Positions 1-5,187 of a stretch of 10,005 bases of DNA are shown here, piece by piece; position 1 is the first letter of the stretch, and the number at the start of each line of letters is the position of its first letter. The stretch is from Hyphomonas sp. (GTDB taxonomy: Bacteria; Pseudomonadota; Alphaproteobacteria; Caulobacterales; Hyphomonadaceae). The notes beneath the pieces were generated by a model that was given only the letters and a program-made list of their open reading frames with translations, had not been told where the DNA came from and did no database searches. The stretch lies in the NCBI GenBank assembly GCA_024743015.1, contig JANSXJ010000116.1, positions 1-10,005 of the forward strand, in the 5' to 3' direction. Position numbers and translations under genes: made by a program.

Positions 1-938
1 CACACTTGTAGCTGGTTGAGCCGTGCCACCGTGGCTTCGAACTGGGCCATCGTCTCGTTCAGAATGTCAGCAACTGGACGTACGCCCTTGATTCGACCCG
101 CAACTTGTCCGGTCAGCGCGATGCCCGCTTCGAGATCACCGCCAAAATATACCTGCTGCGTCCCGGCGAACTCGCCGAAAATATTCTCGACCCCGTCCTG
201 TTCAATCCGTGTGGTGCGCTCTGTGCGCAGGGCTCGCAGCGCCGGGCCCGGGCCATCCCGATTGAGAAAGACCGTATCGGTGGCGTCCGCATCGACGATG
301 GCTTGCTTCCAGTTCTGGTGCACCGGGCTCTCCGCGCTCGACAGGATGCGCGTCCCCATCAGCACCCCTTCGGCGCCAAGAGAGAACGCCGCCGCCATGC
401 TGGCCCCATCCATGATCCCGCCTGCAGCCACGACCGGCACGTCGACCGCTTCGCAAACCTGAGGGATAAGCACCATGGACGCGACATCTTTCGGGTTCTT
501 GAAGCCGCCGCCTTCGCCGCCTTCGACAATCAGCCCATCGACCCCGGCATCAATCGCCCCAAGCGCGGCTTTCAAACTGGGCACGACGTGAAACACTGTC
601 AGCCCGGCCTCTTTCAGCTGACTGGTATATTTCTTTGGGTTCCCCGCCGACGTGGTGACAAATTTGATCCCCTGATCAATCACGAACTGAACGATGTCCG
701 GATCGCGCACAAAGGCCTGCGCCACGTTGACGCCAAACGGCTTGTCGGTGAGATCGCGCATCTTCAGAATTTCCTCACGCACTGCATCAAGCTCGCCAGA
801 GCTGGTCTCGATGATGCCCATGCCACCCGCATTGGAGAAGGCTGAGGATAGTTGCGACCGGGCGATCCAGCCCATTGCTGCCTGAATGATGGGTTTTTCG
901 ATCTCGAGCATTTCGGTGATGCGAGTCTTGAGCGCCAT
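1..938 (-). CDS. Nitronate monooxygenase-like FMN oxidoreductase (2-nitropropane dioxygenase family), 3' end cut by window
   Basis: Cytoplasmic flavoprotein of the nitronate monooxygenase / 2-nitropropane dioxygenase / FabK family. Known members are FMN-binding TIM barrels that oxidise nitronates or reduce enoyl substrates. The - strand ATG at 938-936 follows AGGA with an 8-base spacing, and 312 residues are visible without a stop before the window edge; the family is usually about 320-350 residues, so little is missing. Visible motifs are KPIIQAAMGW at residues 15-24 (the usual PIIQAPMG), SNAGGMGII at 35-43, FVTTSAGNP at 93-101, and the FMN phosphate-binding stretch AAGGIMDG (171-178) followed by LGAEGVLMGTR (187-197). 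The usual E-x-GGH segment reads EGGGF at 142-146, so the family's catalytic histidine position appears to be Phe. The true substrate is therefore unclear. It lies 66 bases downstream of the MFS transporter and could share its transcript. Confidence 0.85.
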   Translation of the reverse strand, partial: MALKTRITEMLEIEKPIIQAAMGWIARSQLSSAFSNAGGMGIIETSSGELDAVREEILKMRDLTDKPFGVNVAQAFVRDPDIVQFVIDQGIKFVTTSAGNPKKYTSQLKEAGLTVFHVVPSLKAALGAIDAGVDGLIVEGGEGGGFKNPKDVASMVLIPQVCEAVDVPVVAAGGIMDGASMAAAFSLGAEGVLMGTRILSSAESPVHQNWKQAIVDADATDTVFLNRDGPGPALRALRTERTTRIEQDGVENIFGEFAGTQQVYFGGDLEAGIALTGQVAGRIKGVRPVADILNETMAQFEATVARLNQLQV

Positions 939-1004
939 GGGAATTCCTGTTCTCGATTGCTGTCGGCGGAGATAAGGCCGCTATCGCTGCGGAAGCGCAA
1001 GTGC

Positions 1005-2246
1005 CTAACGCGTTTGGAACAATCGTCCGCCTTCAGTGATGAAGATAATCGTCAGCGAAGCGACCCCGAGCGCCACAAATCCCCACATGAAGGGGGCGAT
1101 CGTGCCATCGAACTGGCCCGCGACGAGATAGCCGATAAAACTGGATACGGTTGTCGACGCGAAGCCATAGGCCGCGCTGGCGGTGCCCGCGATCTTGCCC
1201 TGCGGCTCCATGGCAAGCGCCGTGAAGTTTGCACCCAGCATGCCAAAGCAGCCAAATGTCAGGCAGAATAGCGGATAGAACAGCCACAATTTCTCTCCGA
1301 CCGTATAGAGCGTGATCACATTGATCAGGGCGAGCGCAATGAACAGGAGCAACACCGAATGGCTGATCCGGCGCATCCCGAAGCGTTCCACAATCTTGGC
1401 GTTCAGGAAATTCGCCGCCGCCAAAGCTGCTGCAACTCCGGCAAACCAGAGCGCAAACGTTTCGTGCTGTTCAAAGACGTCGGTGAAGATCTGCTCCGAG
1501 GCTGCGACGAACGCAAACAATGCCCCGAATATGACGCCGCTGGCGCACATGTATCCAAATGTGATGCGCGTGGTCAGAACCTGCCAATAGGCCCTGCCTG
1601 TCTGGTTCGGGTTGAGCGGCTGCCGGTCATCCTCGGCGAGCGTCTCGGGCAGCCGGATCTGAATCCAGGCCAGGTTGAGCATCGCGGCAACGCTGAGCAG
1701 GCCAAACGTCCACTGCCAGGGCGCAACCAGCATGACGCCTGCGCCAATGGTCGGCGCCAGAATTGGAACCACCATGAATACGGTCATGACGAGCGACATA
1801 ATTCGCGCCATTGCCCGACCGGCGAGCAGGTCCCTCACGATGGAAACCGCGATCACGCGCACGCCGCTCGCGAAGATGCCTTGAATGAATCTGGCAATCA
1901 GAAGCGTGGCAAAGGAGTTGGTGGCGATACAAGCAAGACCGGCAATCGCATAGCCAACCAGGCAAAGGCTGAGCAGACCTTTTCGCCCGAAACGATCCGA
2001 AATCGGCCCAAACACCAATTGCGGCGCGCCGAATCCGGCAATGTAGGCAAAGATGACCAGTTGCTGATCATTGTCGCGAGTCAGGCTGTAATGTTCGGAT
2101 ATATTGCTGAGCGCCGGCAGCATGATGTCGATCGCGAGCGCGTTGAGCGACATCAGCGCGGCGACCATGATGACCAGCTCCCATTGCGGCATCGGAAGGG
2201 AAGGTGGCTGCACCTCTTCCATTGCTGCTGCATCGGGACTGCTCAC
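1005..2246 (-). CDS. MFS transporter, Bcr/CflA-type drug efflux family
   Basis: Inner-membrane proton-driven antiporter of the major facilitator superfamily; 413 residues with about twelve hydrophobic segments, close to the usual ~400. The cytoplasmic loop 2-3 motif is GPISDRFGRKG at residues 80-90. The stretch IVRDLLAGRAMARIMSLVM at about 136-154, followed by VPILAPTIGAG at 160-170 (motif C, antiporter signature), is typical of Bcr/CflA multidrug efflux proteins (bicyclomycin, sulfonamide or chloramphenicol type). I chose the GTG start at 2246 because GAGAG lies 8 bases upstream (2259-2255) and it gives a normal short cytoplasmic N-terminus. An ATG at 2222 is a second possibility, and an upstream ATG at 2372 would add an arginine-rich extension unlike the family. 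It is divergent from trmB and followed by the nitronate monooxygenase-like gene. The substrate cannot be told from sequence. Confidence 0.88.
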   Translation of the reverse strand: MSSPDAAAMEEVQPPSLPMPQWELVIMVAALMSLNALAIDIMLPALSNISEHYSLTRDNDQQLVIFAYIAGFGAPQLVFGPISDRFGRKGLLSLCLVGYAIAGLACIATNSFATLLIARFIQGIFASGVRVIAVSIVRDLLAGRAMARIMSLVMTVFMVVPILAPTIGAGVMLVAPWQWTFGLLSVAAMLNLAWIQIRLPETLAEDDRQPLNPNQTGRAYWQVLTTRITFGYMCASGVIFGALFAFVAASEQIFTDVFEQHETFALWFAGVAAALAAANFLNAKIVERFGMRRISHSVLLLFIALALINVITLYTVGEKLWLFYPLFCLTFGCFGMLGANFTALAMEPQGKIAGTASAAYGFASTTVSSFIGYLVAGQFDGTIAPFMWGFVALGVASLTIIFITEGGRLFQTR

Positions 2247-2420
2247 GGGACCAACTCTCTTTGAAACCAAGGCGCGGGTTGTGCGCCTCTCGCCTTTTCC
2301 GTGCAAGCTTTTTCTGAGACAATTATTCAACCGCGGCACGGATTGATTGAGTCTTCGCCGCTTTTCAGGCATGGCGCCGGTCTGAGCGCTTGGAACGTGT
2401 TTGAAAACAGATCGATCGAC
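2247..2420. promoter_or_regulatory. Divergent intergenic region between the MFS gene and trmB
   Basis: These 174 bases separate two divergently read genes, so they should hold promoters for both. I could not find a convincing -35/-10 pair for either strand. It contains one clear dyad (2270-2288, listed separately), the self-complementary GATCGATC at 2411-2418 and an AT-rich patch near 2310-2332. The stretch 2301-2420 is open in frame with trmB but does not resemble the TrmB N-terminus. Confidence 0.5.
2270..2288. promoter_or_regulatory. 19-base inverted repeat, possible operator or leader hairpin
   Basis: AGGCGC (2270-2275) and GCGCCT (2283-2288) are perfect inverted copies with a 7-base spacer. 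The site lies 24-42 bases upstream of the MFS GTG start, just before its Shine-Dalgarno. A half-site spacing of this kind fits a dimeric repressor such as those often controlling efflux genes, but it could equally form a 6-bp hairpin in the transporter leader. No regulator gene is adjacent, so the assignment is inference. Confidence 0.3.
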
Positions 2421-3128
2421 ATGGCAGAATCTAAATCTCCATTTGCTGGCGGACCGCTGAAGACCTTTGGGCGACGTGGCGGGCGACCGCTATCCGGGCG
2501 CCAACGCGTCCTGATGGACGAGGTGTTACCAAAACTGCGTGTGCCAATCGTTGCGGGAGAAGCGCTGGATCCATGCACGCTCTTCGAGGATGCATCAGAG
2601 ATCTGGCTGGAAATCGGCTTTGGCGGCGGTGAACATGTCAGCGGGCAAGCGGCAGCGAATCCGTCTGTCGGTATCCTGGCGAGCGAGGTGTTCTTTGAGG
2701 GGATCGCAAAACTGCTCGGGCAAGTCGCAGATGCAGGACTGGAGAATGTTCGCATCTGGCCCGAGGATGCCCGCGAGATGGTCGATGGATTAGCCGCGGG
2801 CAGCATTGACCGGGCGTTTATCCTCTTCCCTGACCCGTGGCCGAAGGCGCGCCACCAGAAACGCCGGATCATCCAGCCGGACTTCCTCGATGCACTGTCG
2901 AGAATCATGAAACCGGGGGGGCAGGTTAGATTTGCAACAGATGTGGAGTCTTACGCGGACGAAGCGCTGGAACGCTTTCTCGCGCATCCTGCCTATGCCT
3001 GGACCGCAAGATCGGCGGATGACTGGCGGATCGCGCCGACTGATCACATTGAAACCCGCTACCAGATGAAGCGCCTGGGCGATATCGAGCCGGTTTATTA
3101 CGACTTCACAGTCTCTCGCCAAAGCTGA
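2421..3128 (+). CDS. trmB: tRNA (guanine-N7-)-methyltransferase TrmB
   Basis: Cytoplasmic SAM-dependent enzyme that methylates N7 of G46 in the tRNA variable loop; 235 residues, as expected. The SAM-binding motif I reads WLEIGFGGGEH at residues 62-72 (E. coli has LEIGFG). The family hallmark FPDPWPKARHQKRRI occupies 136-150, carrying the conserved catalytic Asp and the tRNA-binding basic patch. Near the C-terminus PTDHIETRYQMKRL (206-219) matches the conserved T-x-(F/Y) end motif. The ATG at 2421 gives the short basic N-terminus (KTFGRRGGRP, 14-23) usual in alphaproteobacterial TrmB, although its Shine-Dalgarno is poor; a GTG at 2397 would add eight residues. In many alphaproteobacteria trmB sits directly before rimP; here a TonB-domain gene and a cold-shock gene lie between. 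Confidence 0.95.
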   Translation: MAESKSPFAGGPLKTFGRRGGRPLSGRQRVLMDEVLPKLRVPIVAGEALDPCTLFEDASEIWLEIGFGGGEHVSGQAAANPSVGILASEVFFEGIAKLLGQVADAGLENVRIWPEDAREMVDGLAAGSIDRAFILFPDPWPKARHQKRRIIQPDFLDALSRIMKPGGQVRFATDVESYADEALERFLAHPAYAWTARSADDWRIAPTDHIETRYQMKRLGDIEPVYYDFTVSRQS

Positions 3129-3156
3129 TTGACGCCTCTCAAGACGCGCATAAGAT
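3129..3156 (+). promoter_or_regulatory. Putative sigma-70-type promoter for the TonB-domain gene
   Basis: TTGACG (3129-3134, five of six matches to the -35 consensus) is followed after 16 bases by TAAGAT (3151-3156, four of six matches to -10). The -35 begins at the base after the trmB stop codon. A transcript would start near 3163, leaving a short leader with GAGAG at 3170-3174 before the ATG at 3183. This is a consensus match by eye only. Confidence 0.4.
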
Positions 3157-3182
3157 CACAACCGAAAATGAGAGAATATTCA

Positions 3183-4097
3183 ATGCGTCTGGTTTTGAGT
3201 CTGTTTTTAATGGTCATGAGTGGGTGGCTGAGCGCTCCCGCCCTCGCTCAGGAATATGATGTCACCGACATCGTTGCAGCGAGCGACACGTTCCTGGCCG
3301 ATCCCTCCGAAACCAATCGCAAGACGCTTATGGCCGCGTTGGAAGACTATACCGGCGAAGCAACTGTGCAATCCGTCAACGCTTATGTGCGCCTGCTCAT
3401 GCATGACGCCACCGGTGGCAGTGACGAAAACCTGATTGAATCAGCAACCCGCGCAACGGCGCATCTTGAACCGGTCGCCGACATTCTGCCGAAGCAGTAT
3501 CTTGAAGCAAGATTTCTGGCTGCGGTTGCACAGTTCAATCATGCCCCAGACCCCGAATTGATGCTCGAAATGGCGCATGTCGAGGGCCGCGCCCGGGCGT
3601 TCACGGACGAGATTGGCGAACACCCCGACTGGGCGGAAACACTGAAATGGAAGGCCGATGCCTGGGGTATGGCAATGGGAGCATATTTTGAAAGCACCCG
3701 CAGGCGACCCCCTTCAAGGGACGAAATTCAAACCATTCTTGCAAGTTATGGTGCCGACGTGGAGACTCGAAATGCGCTTGCTGAGCGCTCGCTGGACGAA
3801 GATGGACTTCCTTTCTGCCCAGGAAAGATGATCCAGCGACCGGCCATGAGATACCCCGCTGGACAGGCCAATCGCGGTCGGATCGGCGCGGTCGTGATGC
3901 ATTTTGACCTCGACCCAGCAGGTAAAGTCGTCAATCCAACGGTCCGCGCATCAGTGCCGGAAGGCGTCTTTGACGAGAAATCGACTCGTGTGGTCGGCAA
4001 ATGGCGATTCAAACCGGAGAACAAGAATGCCGTCGGCGTCTCCTGCCGTCTGGAGCGCACAAATGTTGTGATACCGCTGGTGTTTACAATTCGCTGA
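3183..4097 (+). CDS. Secreted protein with C-terminal TonB-type domain
   Basis: Predicted periplasmic protein of 304 residues. The first 22 residues form a type I signal peptide: Met-Arg, a hydrophobic core, then SAPALA before Q23, with cleavage inferred after A22. Residues about 25-205 are mostly helical and do not match a family I know. Residues about 213-304 look like a TonB C-terminal domain: GRIGAVVMHFDLDPAGKVVN (232-251) followed by KWRFKPE (273-279) and a final beta strand (VVIPLVFTIR). Cys212 and Cys288 could form a disulfide. Unlike canonical TonB it has no proline-rich spacer and its N-terminus looks cleavable rather than anchored, so energising outer-membrane receptors is doubtful. 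ATG 3183 is chosen because GAGAG lies 8 bases upstream and the signal peptide then starts at Met-Arg; ATG 3168 and TTG 3129 are in frame but less suitable. The exact role is unknown. Confidence 0.8.
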   Translation: MRLVLSLFLMVMSGWLSAPALAQEYDVTDIVAASDTFLADPSETNRKTLMAALEDYTGEATVQSVNAYVRLLMHDATGGSDENLIESATRATAHLEPVADILPKQYLEARFLAAVAQFNHAPDPELMLEMAHVEGRARAFTDEIGEHPDWAETLKWKADAWGMAMGAYFESTRRRPPSRDEIQTILASYGADVETRNALAERSLDEDGLPFCPGKMIQRPAMRYPAGQANRGRIGAVVMHFDLDPAGKVVNPTVRASVPEGVFDEKSTRVVGKWRFKPENKNAVGVSCRLERTNVVIPLVFTIR

Positions 4098-4153
4098 TCC
4101 GGTTTTGCTTGACCAGAACGCCAGAATATGAGCCTCTCTCGCCATCGAATACG

Positions 4154-4190
4154 GCCGGTCTGAATTGAGAAGACCCCGCCAGACCGGCGG
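4154..4190. repeat. Overlapping inverted repeats upstream of the cold-shock gene (alternative hairpins)
   Basis: GCCGGTCTG (4154-4162) and CAGACCGGC (4180-4188) form a perfect 9-bp dyad with a 17-base loop. The right arm is also part of a second possible hairpin, CCGCC (4176-4180) with GGCGG (4186-4190) around a 5-base loop, so only one can form at a time. Neither is followed by a T-run on either strand, so it is not a standard intrinsic terminator. It could end TonB-gene transcripts weakly, or act in the cold-shock leader if transcription begins upstream. Confidence 0.5.
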
Positions 4191-4195
4191 ATAAT
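4165..4195 (+). promoter_or_regulatory. Weak candidate promoter for the cold-shock gene
   Basis: TTGAGA (4165-4170) and GATAAT (4190-4195) resemble -35 and -10 elements, but the 19-base spacing is longer than optimal and the dyad 4154-4190 overlaps it. If used, the leader would be about 75 bases. A further possibility upstream (TTGCTT 4105-4110, TATGAG 4127-4132, 16-base spacing) would give a leader of roughly 140 bases, closer to the long leaders of known csp genes. Neither is secure. Confidence 0.22.
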
Positions 4196-4233
4196 TAAAG
4201 TCCCTACCTCTCCGTAATCGACTTCGCGACCAG

Positions 4234-4246
4234 CTGCACAGTGCAG
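4234..4246. promoter_or_regulatory. 13-base palindrome CTGCACAGTGCAG in the cold-shock leader
   Basis: CTGCAC (4234-4239) and GTGCAG (4241-4246) are perfect inverted copies around a central A. The site is 18 bases before the Shine-Dalgarno of the cold-shock gene. It could be a protein-binding site in DNA, or in RNA form a 5-bp stem with a 3-base loop. I do not recognise it as the site of a known regulator. Confidence 0.3.
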
Positions 4247-4276
4247 TCTCGGCGCAAATCAACGGAAAGGGCTGAC

Positions 4277-4486
4277 ATGGCCACCGGAAAAGTGAAGTGG
4301 TTCAACGCCACAAAAGGATTTGGATTTATCGTGCCTGATGAAGGCGGAAATGATGTCTTTGTACATATTTCAGCGGTCGAAAAGTCGGGCCTGCAAGGGC
4401 TCCAGGACAATCAACCGATTGAGTATGAGCTCTATCACGATGAGCGTCGCGGCAAGACCTCTGCGGTCGATCTGAAACTGATCTAG
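4277..4486 (+). CDS. Cold-shock domain protein (CspA family)
   Basis: Small cytoplasmic single-stranded nucleic-acid-binding protein; 69 residues, the usual size for a one-domain Csp. It binds RNA through an OB-fold beta barrel and melts secondary structure, acting as an RNA chaperone and, in E. coli, as a transcription antiterminator. Both RNA-binding motifs are intact: RNP1 as KGFGFI (residues 13-18) and RNP2 as VFVHIS (residues 29-34), after the typical start MATGKVKWFNATKG. The start is fixed by the strong Shine-Dalgarno GGAAAGGG (4264-4271), 5 bases upstream. Upstream lie about 180 bases with several dyads, and downstream an intrinsic terminator only about 50 bases past the stop. Whether it is cold-induced or constitutive, and which paralogue it is, cannot be told, so no symbol is assigned. 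Confidence 0.93.
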   Translation: MATGKVKWFNATKGFGFIVPDEGGNDVFVHISAVEKSGLQGLQDNQPIEYELYHDERRGKTSAVDLKLI

Positions 4487-4501
4487 ACATTTACGATGTT
4501 T

Positions 4502-4517
4502 GCGCCTATCTAGGCGC
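4502..4517 (+). other. Small hairpin between the cold-shock stop and the terminator
   Basis: GCGCC (4502-4506) pairs with GGCGC (4513-4517), extended by a possible T4507-A4512 pair. There is no T-run after it, so it is not itself a terminator. It may protect the 3' end of the cold-shock mRNA or pause polymerase just before the terminator hairpin. Confidence 0.35.
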
Positions 4518-4533
4518 CAAGTCGAAACATATC

Positions 4534-4570
4534 GGCGGCGGTTCCGGGAACGGGGCCGCCGCTTTTCTTT
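4534..4570 (+). terminator. Strong intrinsic (rho-independent) terminator
   Basis: The left arm 4535-4546 pairs with the right arm 4551-4562 in a 12-bp stem that is nearly all G-C apart from two G-U wobbles. It is capped by GGAA (4547-4550), a GNRA tetraloop, and followed at once by TTTTCTTT (4563-4570). This is the classical layout of an intrinsic terminator for the cold-shock transcript. The first rimP codon is only 16 bases beyond the T-run, so the hairpin also occupies the only obvious 5' region of the rimP operon and could act as an attenuator. Confidence 0.85.
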
Positions 4571-4586
4571 GTCCGAAAGCCTAGCC

Positions 4587-5183
4587 TTGATCACAACCAG
4601 CCCACAGGAAGAACGCATCCTTGCAATGGCCAACCCGCTTGCCCGGGAGCTTGGCCTCGACATCGTGCGCATTCGTATCATGGGCGGGAAGCGACCGCTT
4701 CTGCAGATCATGATCGAGAAAGCAGGCGGGGCCCCAACCGATGTCGAGGACTGTGCCACATTCTCGCGAAACCTGTCCCCAGTGTTGGAAGCTGAAGATC
4801 CGATCAGCGAAGCGTACCGGCTGGAAGTCTCCACGCCGGGCATAGATCGCCCGCTGACGCGCGTCGGTGATTTTGGCCGCTGGGTCGGTCATCTTGCCAA
4901 GTTGGAGCTGGTTATGCCGCTTGACGGCCGTCGCCGGTTTCAAGGCACGATCGAGCGCGAAGATGAGCACGGCGTTGCCATCTTGCTCGAAGATGACAGC
5001 GAGCTGGTTGCGCAGGTTCATGAGATGAGCAAAGCCAGCTTGATCCTGACCGATGAGCTTATCGACGCCGCAACCGCCGACGGCACCCTGCCTCCGCAGC
5101 CCGGTGATGACACCTTTGAAGGCCTCGAAACTGATGAGGCCGAAACCGATACAATTGAAGATAACCTAGAGAGTGGAGCTTAA
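4587..5183 (+). CDS. rimP: Ribosome maturation factor RimP
   Basis: Cytoplasmic factor needed for late maturation of the 30S subunit, binding near S12. With this start it has 198 residues; E. coli RimP has about 150, and the extra length is an acidic tail (about 158-198, many Asp/Glu). The N-terminal domain begins SPQEERILAMANPLARELGL (5-24), followed by DIVRIRIMGGKRPLLQIMIE (25-44). The hallmark VSTPGIDRPLTR at 81-92 is unmistakable, and the C-terminal Sm-like beta barrel follows (about 93-157). The start is uncertain. The TTG at 4587 preserves the conserved N-terminal helix and lies just past the terminator, with a weak GAAAG 7 bases upstream; the ATG at 4626 (185 residues) would cut that helix and its AGGAAG is 14 bases away. 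The nusA start lies 4 bases after the stop, implying co-transcription. Confidence 0.92.
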   Translation: MITTSPQEERILAMANPLARELGLDIVRIRIMGGKRPLLQIMIEKAGGAPTDVEDCATFSRNLSPVLEAEDPISEAYRLEVSTPGIDRPLTRVGDFGRWVGHLAKLELVMPLDGRRRFQGTIEREDEHGVAILLEDDSELVAQVHEMSKASLILTDELIDAATADGTLPPQPGDDTFEGLETDEAETDTIEDNLESGA

Positions 5184-5187
5184 AGCC

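Noticed and set aside
981..1000. Short CCGC/GCGG inverted repeat between the MFS and nitronate monooxygenase genes as a terminator
   Set aside because: Only a 4-bp stem and no T-run on the - strand.
1359..2264. Open frame on the + strand opposite the MFS gene
   Set aside because: The - strand frame has clear MFS motifs (DRFGRK, LAPTIG) and hydrophobic segments; the + strand product is polar without motifs.
2247..2372. Upstream ATG (2372) as the start of the MFS transporter
   Set aside because: It would add 42 arginine-rich residues unlike the family; GTG 2246 has a Shine-Dalgarno at good spacing.
3129..3182. TTG 3129 or ATG 3168 as the start of the TonB-domain gene
   Set aside because: They put extra polar residues before the signal peptide; ATG 3183 has GAGAG at 8 bases.
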